64,000 nucleotides of DNA from Sphaerosporella brunnea (GCA_008704415.1 VXIS01000010.1:186001-250000); one strand, 5' to 3'; shown: positions 46,050 through 57,841, numbered from the stretch's first letter. Program-made: numbers and translations. Notes: a model not told the origin generated them from the letters alone.

Positions 46050-46510
46050 ATAAGAATGGGATCTATCTTGGATGCCCCGGCGGGCACTGCCCAGTGGCAT
46101 TCCATCCGGGATGCGCTGGGTAGTGGCCGTGAGCTTCGGAGGCAGATGCGGCCAGGATCGCGCTTGCCCATGACAACGAGGATGACCACGAGTCGGAGGA
46201 GGAGGAGCACTCTGAGGATGTAAGAGAGGATGAGGGGAAGGAGCAGTAATGAGGTGGATGTTCGGATGACGAGGCAGGGGAGGAGGACGAATGGCGTGGA
46301 TTTTCGGACGACGTGGCGGCGGAGGAGGAGGGGGAGAGGTGCCGAAGTGGGTGCAGGTCCAGGACGTGGAAATGAGAGACATCCCTCGTGGTGGACGGTC
46401 ACCCTGCGTCCCCATTGCAACAACATGCGAGCGGTGCCTCGCCCACTTGTCGTGCTCGGGTGGTCATGGACCTGCTGTGACATCTCGAGTGGCGTCGTTC
46501 AAGACACAGG
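46050..46510 (+). pseudogene. acidic protein remnant B
   Basis: Plus-strand paralogue of remnant A. It carries NGIYLGCPGG, an acidic tract interrupted by stop codons near 46250, then after a frame change VPKWVQVQDVEMRDIPRGG and a CERCLAHLSC motif. Stops and frame shifts make it non-functional. Confidence 0.5.
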
Positions 46511-46795
46511 TCCAAACAGCGGAAGACAATAATCGCAATCCGGATTGTAGCAAATTGTGTGTTGCAAACAGGAGTTATCGGCCCAGGAAGCAATGGACTT
46601 TGCAAACGGGAGTGGGCAAGGACAATGATCACCCTCCCCCCCGGCCTCCCTCCGACCGCTAGCCGCACAGTATTATCACAAAGAAACGCAACCTGCTTCT
46701 GGAGGAGTCGAGCAGCGCTCTGTTGTTGCTTAACCATTGGTTCAAGCCAACGGAAGTAAATAGCTGCGCAAAATGGGAGTACGAAGATCCGGAGG

Positions 46796-46836
46796 GTCTC
46801 AACTCCCCTTCGGGCCTGTCAGATCTATGGGACTGA
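46796..46836 (+). pseudogene. acidic C-terminal fragment, copy 2
   Basis: Reads EGLNSPSGLSDLWD and stop. It shares the NSxSGLSDLWD ending with the fragments at 37601, 57417 and 58401. Confidence 0.5.
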
Positions 46837-46839
46837 TCT

Positions 46840-48380
46840 ACCCGGGGATAACTACATAGTGGTTAATTTACACGGCCATGAATTGCCGCCTGCCGGCGTG
46901 CTCCCGACGCAAAATGTGATTTCTCTCCACCAGCTCGAGCTTTGGCTCGAGCCTGGCTCGCCCCCGCGAGCCCAGTCAGTGAAACTGACGATCCGGCTCG
47001 AGTCACCCCTTGGGCGCGCCTCGAGCCGGCTCGTTTGCATCGCTACCCCCGCCCTGAGTAATCATCTTTGCAGCCTCTCCCGCAAGCTGCCGCCATGCCG
47101 CAATGGAAAAGAACCATGATTGGGGACTTCGTGAGGAGGGACAGGGGGTTAGGATGGCCGGTGAGGTTGCCGCTACGGTGTCCGATGTGGAGAGGATGTA
47201 TTCTGATGTGCTGGGTATTTTGGAGGATGCTATTTGCGGGATGGAGGGGTAGGGAAGGCAGCGATTGGTGTTTGGTCTTGGCCTGGCGTTTCTTGGTCGC
47301 AGACATAATGAATCTTACTTTTCCGAGCTACAATCGTAAACAACCAACGTGAACTATCCATACACGCGTCCACCGCCGGTGTAACCCTCCACCGGACCGG
47401 AATCAGCTAAGCCATCCCTTTTTTCCCCCACAACACTGCGCGCAAAGAAGGCACATATCATCTGCACAACGTCCGGAAAGACGCCCTGCCCTGCACGTGG
47501 GTATTATTAACCCACGTTGTCCCTGCCACCCTGCCAACCAGCCTGATCGCGGGTGGTGGTCGGGTAGGCGGATAAGTGTTGGCGGTGGTTGGCCGTTCAT
47601 GTTTGCGTTTACACGACTAGGACAGCTGCTCGATGAAGCGATTGTCACATTGTGACGACTGTTTACATGTAGTGGTTACGGTCACAACGCGCTGTGTATG
47701 GGGGGTCGGTCGAGGCGTGAAAGTGTGTACGCACACAGGCAGCATGCCTCGGCGATCGCGCACGAGGTTGTGTCAATATGATCTCGCCTGCCAGGAAACA
47801 TCCTGACGACTGGCGACTGACTGGCGACTGAATGGCTAGCTTTGCCGGCTGTTTTGTCGGCTGGCCTGGACAGAGTTGGTGTGTGGACTACACGGTATGA
47901 TGTTCTTTTTGTTATCATTCGCATGGGGGATCAAGACACGCGTGGATGTCGGGCACTGTCAAGAACTCCTTTTCGTGGGCCGCTGTGATGGTTCTGACCG
48001 CGGGATAGCTCGTTAGGAGAGGAACCAGTCCTTGTTGTGATACTTCCACTTTGCTCGGCGGTCAGTGACCGGTGATCGGTAGTGTGGAGTATTTTTTGTC
48101 GACCGGGCTGGTCGCCCAGCTCGTCGCAGGGATGGATGATACTGTCTCCGGCGTCCATGATTCATTTGCACCCAGACCATAACCGCCGCGCCGTCGAGGT
48201 GGTGGAAGAAAAAACGGCAGGAGCATGATCACAAGCCAGCTTGGGCAGTAGCAGATCGGGGACAACCCGGAGGACAGGGGGCTGAGGAGGGCGAGGTGAT
48301 GAGGAAGGGTTTGCCGATTGCGTTATCCAACAGTTAAACCGATGATAGCCATTAACCAAGGCGTGTCACTCGGGCGAAGG
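46840..48380. other. no supported gene
   Basis: Contains a GGCTCGAGC-rich palindromic patch (46930-47040) that recurs near 35230 and 58560, and otherwise only short frames. The last 70 bases belong to the F-box duplicated block. Confidence 0.4.
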
Positions 48381-48443
48381 TAGGGTTAGGGTCAGAACCC
48401 TGAGTGCGTGAAATCACGTGTTAACCGTCAGCCAGATATAAAG
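48381..48443 (+). promoter_or_regulatory. promoter of F-box-like gene
   Basis: TAGGGTTAGGGT (48381-48392), CACGTG (48415-48420) and atataaag (48436-48443, about 60 bp before the ATG). Order and spacing are as in the pseudogene copy. Confidence 0.65.
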
Positions 48444-48502
48444 CCAGCCCAGTTCCTCGCAACGTCGCCAACATCCTCGCTGTCAACCAACCCGCTGACA
48501 CC

Positions 48503-49524
48503 ATGGCAACACTTTGCAGCATCCCTCCCGAGCTCCGCATCGAAATCCTCAGCAAGCTCCCCGATCTACGCTCACTCGCGGCGGCAATATGCACCTCACG
48601 TGCCATCTACCAAGCTTTCCAAATCGCACGGTATGGCGTGCTGGAACGCGTTCTGTACGCCGAGAGTCCGTTGGCATCTATCATCGGCGATATCGATTGC
48701 CTGTTACCGCAGGACTGCGTCGCCGCACTGCAGGATGGGTCAAGCAGCGTTCGTGGCAAGGCCATCGACATGCTATGTGTCCACCAAGGCTTCGTCAGTG
48801 GCTGGTGTCGGCAGTTTTGCGTGGAAAATCTGCAGGAGCTGCCCGCCGAGGCTCGCAATCCTGCTTTGCCGTCAGAACGCATGAGGATCCAGCGCGCATT
48901 CTATCGCTTTTGGGCGTTGTCGCGTGCCATCGCGGCCTCGGGCATAAAATCACGCAGCAGCAGCGACCATTTGGCGTTCGCCAAACGTTACATGTGGCGC
49001 TACAGCCTCTGGGAAATCGCGGATCTCACATTGATCTACCGTTACATCCACGGTAAGCTGGAAGTCTTGTGCCGCTCCTGGGCCTTTTACGGCAAGATGC
49101 CCCCCCACCCGGGAGTTCCAGCAGTGCTAACAATGACAAAACTTCAGATTGGACTGCAATTCAACGAACAATATCCGCCCTCGCCCTGCTAGACCTACCG
49201 GTGCTGTACGGACTGCTGTTCCCCGCATTCTGTACCTTTGAAACAGACGTCGCCCGTGACCTCACTTGGGACCGAAGCTGGGTGGCTCTATTCTACGCGG
49301 ACCGAACGAACCGCTCCGACGATTCCACCGCGTTCCCGCCGCGCTGTATTTGCACGCGCCGCGACATGCCCGCAGATGAGTATGATGCATGTTTGCGTGG
49401 CACGGCGGATGACATCGAAACGACACTGTGGGTGGAATGTTTTGACGAGGAGGTGCGGTACGACTTGGCGCTTTGGGATGACAGTCGCTTGGAGCGCATG
49501 GGGCTTTTTCTGCCTCTGGTGTAG
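48503..49524 (+). CDS. F-box-like protein, one intron
   Basis: Probable substrate-adaptor-type protein. The N-terminus (CSIPPELRIEILSKLPDLRSL) resembles the F-box that binds Skp1 in SCF ubiquitin ligases. The middle has ERMRIQRAFYRFWALSRAI and the segment YSLWEIADLTLIYRYI, a pattern I associate with Pezizomycotina F-box families. Exon 1 is 48503-49091 and exon 2 is 49148-49524, giving 321 residues. The start is the first ATG after the TATA element. No stop or frameshift remains after splicing, so this copy looks functional. The paralogue at 34 kb is dead. The substrate is unknown. Confidence 0.7.
49092..49147 (+). other. 56-nt intron, probable GC-AG type
   Basis: Donor G|GCAAG, branch-like GCTAACA, acceptor CTTCAG. 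It is phase 1 and restores the frame. The pseudogene has G|GCAAG at the matching place with the same phase (34625-34679). A GTAAGC donor at 49053 is also in phase, but the paralogue has no GT there and coding similarity continues past it. Confidence 0.55.
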
Positions 49525-51030
49525 TGGCATTAGGAATTCGGCCACGTCTCTTGTTTGAAGTATAAATGCGACTTATAGATGAGTAAAAGCCACCAAGCGA
49601 GGATAGCTGCTCGATGAATATGCGGAAAAGTGAAAGTGACCTGCGGCTGCCGAAGCGTGATTGCACCGGTCCACCGCACGAGGGGGGGCCCACCACCGCC
49701 GCACGGCATAACCGGGAAGCAGAACTTGTTATGTCGCTGGCAATGCACCTACCCATTGCAATTTCGTTTTTTTTCTTGTTTATGTGGCTGTGCCAAACAG
49801 CCAGCATGAACCGCCAAATTACACGCCGCCAGGAGGAACAACTCTGCCGTAGGTGTCTACCTACAGAGAAACAAAAAAAAGGCTGGTTTCGAGCGTGACT
49901 TTGTTGGCGCCGTTCCCATGGCGGAGTGAGCACGAGTGTTAATTTTGGGCGTTGGACCAGGTGGGAACTCGTATGTTGATTTCGATTTTCGAGTTTTTCT
50001 GCACTGGAGCCAGTCAATACCGCCAAATGCGCGGGCCGCCCACGATTGTAGGCCAGTCGAATGATGCTCAGTGACCGGCGGTGACAGTCATGGCACTCGA
50101 TAACCTGTCACGCAGCGCAACAAAACATATCTCCGAAACCATTCCCGAGGTTTTGTCGTCGGGCGAAAATTTCATATTTCGGCTAGCACTACAGCGGAAC
50201 AAGCACAAGCAGGCACGGGGAAGATGGGAACCCAGACACTGTCAGTCGCTTCTTCGAAAACGCACTGGACACACTTACGGTCTCCATCAGGGCTGCCAAT
50301 GGACCGGCCAGTCCGGCTTTCGGCGCGGTCTGAACCCATTTGAATTAACCGGGCTTCCCCAGTCGAGGCCCGTTCGGACCAGACATCTTGGATCGAGGTC
50401 CTGGTGCCCACGGGCCCCGGATGGAGCGCGACATGTACGTGCCCGCTGGGCCCGCCAGGCACCTGAACTATCTGCAATGTTTAAAGAACACAAGGATCCC
50501 AAGAAGAGGTCAGCATTGGCCCGCACAATCAACAATTGCTCTCCCCAACAAGCACCTCTTTGATTATCCATCCTCAAATGCCGGGGTTTGGATCACTTGG
50601 TGCGCTCGGACGTTGCCCCATCATCGGCACCAAGCAAATCGCCGAATAACCGGCAACTCCAAGGCACCTATCGGACATCCAGCGAGGGTCGTCCGGAACC
50701 TATCCGAGGCGCCAGGTGCGCGCCCCGGCCTGACCCGCATTGGGGGGCCCCGTTTGGCCCACGGGCTGGCCCGTCAATTGGCAGCCCTGGTCTACATCAC
50801 CAAAATGACTCTACCTCAGTGTGTTCCTCTCGCTTTGGTCCCCGCCCTCAGCGTGGCTTAGATACAACGGCATTGGAAACACAGCTCGGCCAATCAAATC
50901 GATTAGGGTGGGCCATCACATAAACCCGCAATCGTTAATGATGCATTGGTGGGTCCGGCACTTGCCACACGGAGCCTGATACTAGGGAATTGATTAACAA
51001 ACCACCTACCGCGGCAGTGATTTCCAGTGC
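49525..51030. other. no supported gene; GC-rich repeat
   Basis: Includes 3' flank shared with the F-box pseudogene (about 49780-49940), with an extra 190 bp near 49560-49755 absent from the other copy. The plus frame at 50081-50563 is long but lies over a GC-rich dispersed repeat, so I do not call it a gene. Confidence 0.4.
50297..50475 (-). repeat. GC-rich dispersed repeat, copy 1
   Basis: Reverse complement matches 59388-59545: shared cctggcgggcccg-like start, ggatcca/gatccaa, ttggtcc, aagcccg and agccggactggccgg. The two copies are in opposite orientation 9 kb apart. Confidence 0.65.
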
Positions 51031-51034
51031 GGCT

Positions 51035-51264
51035 TGTTGAAAATAATCTAGATGTGCAGGTCAAGCGTAGGCGGGGTCGTAGATGAGGGAAAGGTGATTG
51101 TCTTTTTACGCTCTAAGAGGCTATTCTAGGCGCGTATATATACCCTTCCAACCGTCACCATGATGTCTTTCGGTCCTCCATCATAGCATATCACTCCTCC
51201 AAGCACACGCTCTTACGCGTTCTTATCCATGCCTTAACCATGCCTAGAAAGCCAGTTTCGAACA
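51035..51264 (-). mobile_element. solo copia LTR with 5-bp target duplication
   Basis: A 230-bp minus-strand copy of the LTR at 11.6 kb, from TGTTCGAAACTGGC to TTTTCAACA. It is flanked on both sides by cggct (51030-51034 and 51265-51269), an exact 5-bp duplication. It formed by recombination between LTRs of a full element. It is the reference for the LTR's true ends. Confidence 0.93.
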
Positions 51265-51269
51265 CGGCT

Positions 51270-53040
51270 CACCTGTAAGCTCTGAAAGGACCGACCGCCG
51301 CCACCCGCAAAACCCGGATCTCAGACTGTGGTAGCGCCTGAAAGGTGGTGTCTCGCATATGTGCTAGTATCCGATTCCGCAGATCGGTATAACCACTGCA
51401 ATCCGGAGTGCTGGCGCGGCCTCATCGTCTTATCGGAAAACAAGCGCATGTTTCCTGAAGTTGAACGCAGGGTCAGCAGCGCAAAGCTACCCCTCAGTAC
51501 GCGCCGCCATTATCTCAAACAGGACATTATTGAGGCACGCCAGAGTCTCTGCCACTGGGACGGTGTTGGGGCTTTTGCCTTGCTTAATCTTCAGTCAATG
51601 GTATTATTATGATGAGACATATTTGCAAGTATGAAGGGGTTCTTGCGACATAGGTGGACGGAGTACAGGCTGTGCAGGGGATGTTGCTCGCAAGGTGATC
51701 GCACAGCGTCTACTTGATCTGCGGGATGGATGGCGGACGCTTGACAGACTACATTTTGAATCCCACATTTCGGTTCAGTTGTATATCCCTGCTGCTAGCC
51801 ATTGGAGACTGTTTTTTTTAAAAAAAAACCAACTTCAGGTGGATCAGTTGCCGCCTCTCAATAACGGGGTGATGGCCATTTCGAACCCTCCAAGGCTAGA
51901 ACTGTTGCAGAGAAGGGGGCAATGCCCATTCCAATCTATTGCCGCGTTACCAGACCGAGGCGCCCCGGAGGGCTACGGTTGGGTAATGTGAGCAACGACA
52001 GCTTGACAGCCCCAAATGCGTACCCCTATCTTGTCATACAAGACGTTAGCCTCCTTTGTACTTGCAATCACGCCGTCACTGAGCTCGCATAAGTCCGCTG
52101 CTCTTTGTATTACAAGTACTTCTTGTATTGAGATCGCTCGGACCCTGCCCTACCGCACCAGCCACTCACTGTCCTGGGCTCAGGAGCAAATGCACAGCTG
52201 CGATGTCGTCACGGAATGGAGGGGGCTGATCGCGGTAACAGGCCTTTTGCGCGTCCGATCACGCTGAGAGACAATCCCTCTGCCTTCCACTTTCACCTGG
52301 TGTCTGAGATCAAGAATCGGTGGGTGCGGTCGTGTTTCGGTGAGCTGGATGCCAAGTGACACTTGGGACTTATGATGGCGATGTTGCAAGGAAGCTTTGT
52401 CTAATAACTGCAACTCCATTGCCGCTGCAACATGGTCACCAAGTGTGATCCTGCCATTCTGTTTAGAACAGTCCTCAGCATACCATGCAGCGACGGATGA
52501 GTTCCCGTCCATGAGAGCACAGCCGCCTTGAGAGTCCCATCAACCAGGACGGCAGCAGCGTTGCAGACAACAACATGAGTAAACCAAACCCGCGTTACCA
52601 CCACGATGTGGTAACTGCGCGGTGAGTCGTCCTCTGCACGGCAAGCCATGCATCATGAGAGGCCATGGTCAGTATTGAAAACGAGTATCTTACATATGGC
52701 AAGAGTCTGCTTGTGACAGATCTATAGCTTGACCTTTCGCATCGTGATCAGGACTCACATTGGTGGCAAACACTCAAGACGACGTCGCACTGTCAGGATC
52801 TGAAAGAATGCATTACAATCACGGCTACTGGCCTATGGCCATCGGCCCTAAGGGCATCGGCGACAAATATCAGGTCAACCATTTCGATGGCCGCTCTATG
52901 AGTGACAAACACCATAATCGAGGCGACCGTGGATTCAACATTTGGGGATATCTATCACTCCGTACGTCAACGTACGGATTGTAAATACACACGACAGCCA
53001 GAACCAGCACAGCGATAGGTGAGTGCCGCAGGTGTAGACG
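51270..53040. other. no supported gene
   Basis: A plus frame at 51328-51612 (94 codons) and a minus frame at 52180-52512 (110 codons) lack recognisable motifs. Confidence 0.4.
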
Positions 53041-53041
53041 A

Positions 53042-53389
53042 TTACATACGTTTTCGCACCCAATGAAAACCGTCCAAGGCCCTGGCGGCGCCGTTCCATC
53101 TCATGAGATACACATACCGTGTAGTTCCACTGACGGCACCCTGATCTGACCAGAATGAAAAGACACAGCAGTATAGAGAAAGTCCGGCACCCGTGGCATA
53201 GTCTCCTTCAACTTTGGCAAGGCGGGCATATTCAAGCTTACGGTAATCGCACCAAGCGAGTATATCAGTGTGTTCGGAGACAGGAGAATCTGCAAGATAC
53301 TTTTCCAGCCCTTGCTTCGCATTGGTGTTGCCATTTGCACCTTGAACAGTCGTTACTCTGCGGTCTAGTTGCAAAAACCGGTAGCTCAT
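53042..53389 (-). pseudogene. hAT transposase dimerisation-domain remnant
   Basis: A 115-codon frame with LEKYLADSPVSEHTDILAW and LEYARLAKVEGDYATGAG, which matches the start of the hAT C-terminal dimerisation domain (ELxxYL...DILxWW...YPxLAxxAxDYLA). The ASSE/RLFS part that should follow is degraded. No terminal repeats found nearby. Confidence 0.65.
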
Positions 53390-53399
53390 GGTTCTAGTG

Positions 53400-54880
53400 G
53401 TGTGAACGAAGTTCAGGCTCGTTATTGAGGCTCGGAGGCCCTACACATGAGGCTGGGTGTGGAGGATCCGGAGGATATCGAGGTGGTTCCACACCGATTC
53501 GTTCCTTCTTTCGTTTAATGCCGTTTGCTGTCAAAAAAGCAAACACTGAACGGACAGCGTTATCAGGATGGCAGTAGTAACATGGGTTTATAGAAGAAAT
53601 TTCTTCAAAGGCATGGCACTTGTGCCACCTTTTCCTTATCGAACAGCGCCCAGATGACGCTCAAACCTCGCTAGGGGCAAACGTACGGTGATCAGACACC
53701 CTCAACATTCGCTACAGCGTTGCGATTGACGTGTCAACGACACAATGAACCGCAACGCGATGCCGCAAAACAAAAAATGCACTAAAACACGCAGAAGACA
53801 GAGTGGATATCATCACCAACATTGATCAAATAATCCACCTCATGCAAGACGACCAGCCCCTACCGTGCAAGCACGAATCTAATGCTTTTACCCATTCCTA
53901 AACGAAGGACAAATCGATCGACTCACGGGCTTGGAGGGAGGGGCTTTGGTTGTGTGCTGATCAAGAATGGTCTGAGTCCAGGCTTTGCGCAGATGTTCGT
54001 CGCGGTCTGAGTCGAGGCGTTGCGGAGATGTTTGTCACGGCATTGAAGTTATAATTGATATAAATCAGGCTCTTAAGAAAGTTCCCCAGGTCCGCGCTGG
54101 CTATGACTGAAACCGGTGGCTAGGAACGTTTTGCGGACAGTGCGACGCTGCCAGAAAGCGGCTGGCCATGATTTATGCTGCCATGTGCACTCCTTACGTT
54201 GTTTTCCGCCAACGAACTCCAAGGCAGCGGAAACACAACCGGCACAGTTTGGGTGCGGATTGGGCGCAATACGTCGAGAAAATGGACGAACCATACGCGG
54301 AGCCATCCATCGACAGTCTTCCTGGTGGTTCTCAGGACGACCCAACTATTGAGCATTGTGCCATGATAGATAGTGTTGCTAACGGGGAAAGGCCCTACTA
54401 GAGGCGAAGGCAGGGGCTACAAAGCATTGAGCCCCTTGTAAATAAGCCCTCATTCCCGTCGCTGGGTGTTTTTACAGTTTCGACCAAGCTCCGCTTTCGG
54501 GTGCGAGGCCTGGGTGCCGCAATAAGCATGGCACACACCCGCCGCTAGGGATTGTAACGCTACGTTGCAGGTGCGGTTTTGATGGCGGTGTGTCGAACCC
54601 GCGCTCGCTTCTTTGTCCGTGTGGACTCTCTCATGGTTGCTGGTAGCGGATGGATTGGTATCGTGATGTTGAAAGTGGTTAAGGTTTATGCGTCGGGCGC
54701 AAGCGAGGTTTTGAGGTTTGAGGTTTGAAGGGTTTGAAGGTGGTGGATTGTGATAGCTATCAGTAACAGGAATGAGGAATTGTTTGCACTGTCGATGTCA
54801 GCGGACACAGAATTTGCATGATGTTCGTTCCCATGACAGGCCAAGTTAGGTGACTTCGTCGCCGTGTCAATCAATCGAAG
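53400..54880. other. no supported gene
   Basis: Short frames on both strands only. More hAT sequence would be expected here upstream of the dimerisation domain, but I cannot recognise any. Confidence 0.4.
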
Positions 54881-54889
54881 TGGCTGTTT

Positions 54890-55306
54890 GTGAGCCACGC
54901 CCTACGCCCGCTGGGTTCGGGTTACCGGAACCACGGCCGCTGGGGGGAGGAGGAAATGGAGAGGTTGGTCAAAACTGTGATCGCAAAGATGAATGCGAGT
55001 CCGATCCGTAAGACCGTCTTTCCATCTGAGGCTATCGATGCGATGCTGCACAGAATTTGCTGGGATGATAGTGGTACTCAAGGTAGGCTGAAATGGCCGG
55101 CTGGCTGGAAATCGGGTGTCCCAGAGCTCCAATGGGACGCTCCAGCCTGGTTGCAGACGCTGAGGGACCTTCGTGTAAACTCGCTGTCTGGCTGGGTGTC
55201 GTCGCTGCCACCACTGCCAATCGACAATCCACCAGCCACCAGCTACCAGCATCACCGCATTCCTCACTGTCGCTACCTCCAACTACAGCTAGCTGCATTT
55301 ATGTAG
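54890..55306 (+). CDS. unrecognised ORF with RxKWPAGWK motif
   Basis: A 138-codon frame with a charged helical N-terminal part (WGEEEMERLVKTVIAKMNASP) and a central motif RICWDDSGTQGRLKWPAGWK. The same motif is present in a minus-strand fragment 500 bp away, so it was conserved through a duplication and is probably protein-coding or once was. No family recognised. Confidence 0.35.
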   Translation: MSHALRPLGSGYRNHGRWGEEEMERLVKTVIAKMNASPIRKTVFPSEAIDAMLHRICWDDSGTQGRLKWPAGWKSGVPELQWDAPAWLQTLRDLRVNSLSGWVSSLPPLPIDNPPATSYQHHRIPHCRYLQLQLAAFM

Positions 55307-55560
55307 ATATAAAAGATGTTTCCCCGTCCGTGGTCTTTTGATGATCCGTGGAATGCCAGTAATGTAGGGAAAGAGACATGTCATAACCATGACAGAAGGC
55401 AGCGACGGGAACGATGGTGTTGCATCGCGCGCGGCATCAGGCTGAGTAAAGCTCGTGGTCACGCGAAAATATAGCCATCTGACCTCTTCATCGTTGAGCC
55501 AGCCGTGTTTTTCGGTGCTGGATGGAAGAATCTGGCTGGAAATGTCACTTTGTCGGCGGC

Positions 55561-55665
55561 CTATCGGATCCGCTCAACGTGACCGATTTTCCAGCCAGCC
55601 GGCCTTTTCAGCCTGCCGTGAGTCCCACAGATGTGCGCAATATGAATGCAGCGAAAGAGAGGAAG
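55561..55665 (-). pseudogene. inverted paralogous fragment of 54.9-kb ORF
   Basis: Contains ICGTHGRLKRPAGWKIG, matching RICWDDSGTQGRLKWPAGWKSG in the ORF at 54890. At DNA level about 40 bases align (aggctgaaa-ggccggctggctgg core). Together they form an inverted repeat with about 450 bp between. Confidence 0.5.
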
Positions 55666-55769
55666 TAACAGAGCGCTCCAGCTGTGGGTGGCCCGATCGC
55701 TGAGAGATCGTTCGCTGCTCTTGCTAACAATCATGTGAAACCAGGATCGTGACGACGCGCACCGCAAGG

Positions 55770-57330
55770 CAAATGTTTACGGGGAAGATAATAAATGCGA
55801 GGTAAGTCTCATCAGTGAACACAGGTCGCTGTCCTTTCTCCCGACCGCATTCGGTTCTACGGTCCGCCGACGTTGGCTCTATCACAGCCGGTCATGTGGT
55901 ACATAAACGTTTAAATCCCTCGTATACAGCCCGTACCTTCACCTGCACCTTCTTGAGTGTACGGTAACTGGCTTGAGGGTCCAATGGCGTGAAATTACGC
56001 CTATACGACGCGTTTGAACTGAGGAAGATAGGCGTTTACCAGCTTCAACATAGCTCGCTGGCACTCTGAATTCGTCGGTGCAAAGAATATTTTGCGCCCA
56101 TCCAATTTGGGTAACAGGAATAATGCGTGTCACCTGCGCTGCTGCGAGGAATGGTATGGCTGCCAGGAATACCAGAGAATGCGGGAATGGGTTGGTTGTT
56201 CAGCTTCCTCGACCTATGTCGCTTCTGTTTCAATGGACAAAACCATTAACGGACTCATACCTATGTTCCTCACCTCCCCAGTAGTGCGGAACCTCGTTAA
56301 GCATAAACTTTGTCCCATAAACGCGGTGGTGACTCGAGTCGTCAGCCCAGCAAAAACCGCCAGAACGACTGTGCCAGTGGCTGCAATACATCACGGCGAT
56401 AAACTGGCGAAGAAGAGGTACAGCCGAACAACGCCGCCAGCGAGGTTGCCCATCAGACAATGATAATGATAGGTGCAAAAAGATGCACACAGACAATTTA
56501 AATCTTACAGCCGATGACATTTCGATGCAATCCACATTGACATCGCAAATCTTCGTTTCAAAGCAAGGGTTATCGTACGTATGCTGAATCAATGTTGACG
56601 CTCCCGTAAATTCCCCCAATAGTGAGGGGAATCTGTGTGTATGTTGAACGGTTCTAGACGTTGCGTGTTGCATGAGCAGCAGGCACGCAGCCCGAATCTC
56701 GAGGATACTTCTAGCACGCCATCGCTGACACGACACACACGTAATTCCGCTGGCAATCACACGCCCACCGAGATGACTTGGCACACCAAGACTGACTCCC
56801 TTCTTGGCGGCTATTTGACCTCGACTTCGTTGTCCTACAGAGCTTCAAGCTTTAAGCCGGCACCTTTGCTAGTGTGGGGTTAACCAGTCGCAGGGGCAGT
56901 TTTGCTTGTTTTGGGGTGCCAAGGCACGGAAACCACCTCACCTTTAGCACTGCAGCCGGGTGATGAGACTCCAACGAAGGTCGTGATGATATGGTGCGCA
57001 CACTGTAGCTATCCTAAACGTATCAGCGCACGCTAGCGTTCAACTCGACGGCATCCGCCTGCACCTGACCCAATCATCCACACGACTGCCACCTGAGAAG
57101 TGCTTTGACGATGGGTTTTGACATAGAAGTGCGTGTCCTAGGGCTTCTATATATGTTGAATGAATCGCCGCCACTGCTGTGCGTGCTCGGTTTCAACCAG
57201 TGAAGACACAGCTGAAATTTTCACCAAGAACCATACTACCGTCAACTAGCCGCTTTTAGATCCACGAGTGTTCGTCCCAGCTAGCAGGAATGAGTTACCG
57301 TGCTTGCTTGCGTAGAGGTAGTCGACATAT
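55770..57330. other. no supported gene
   Basis: The longest frame is 184 codons on the minus strand (56230-56784), overlapped by plus frames. I cannot assign any of them. Confidence 0.35.
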
Positions 57331-57485
57331 GACTTTGACGATCCAGCGAGAGAAAGTCTGAATGTTGAGGGTACAGCTGGAGACGGTGCAGACATTCATA
57401 GTGACCATGACACCTCACAGGGGGCAGATTCAGCTGCCGAGGCTGTTCTAAACTCCTCTTCAGGGCAGTCACACCTCTGGGAGTG
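57324..57485 (+). pseudogene. acidic C-terminal exon fragment, copy 3
   Basis: The longest copy: about 53 codons, STYDFDDPARESLNVEG..., ending GADSAAEAVLNSSSG, then SHLWE and stop. A stop lies just upstream, so it is an isolated exon or fragment. The bases after the stop (ctgtacgga) match those after the 37.6-kb copy. Confidence 0.5.
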
Positions 57486-57841
57486 ATCTGTACGGACCAT
57501 GGGCATCACCCCGGAATGCAGTTCCCGTGCGAGTATAACGTGCTCCTGATTTTTGCTTAAAACAATGGAATGGCTTGACCCCGGTGCACAGCAGCTTGAG
57601 CCTAGTAATTGGACGAGTTTACTCTTGCCTACCCACGTTGCACGTCTCGCGCCGGCCGGCGTCCATCACTAAGCGTTAATGCCAGCGCGCACTGCCAAGC
57701 TACTCATATTGAGCCTCAGCATGGTAGCCTTCTTCATCGGCCAGCTGCTAACCGCTTAGGTTAATTGTAACTAACGGTATTGAGTCCAAACAGCTATTTC
57801 AAACCCTAATTTCCCGTCCCAGATCAAGAAAGATGGTAAAC

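Noticed and set aside
49262..50026. 254-codon minus ORF
   Set aside because: Antisense to exon 2 of the F-box gene and to its 3' flank; no homology.
50081..50563. 160-codon plus ORF
   Set aside because: Much of it lies over a GC-rich dispersed repeat that recurs in opposite orientation at 59.4 kb.
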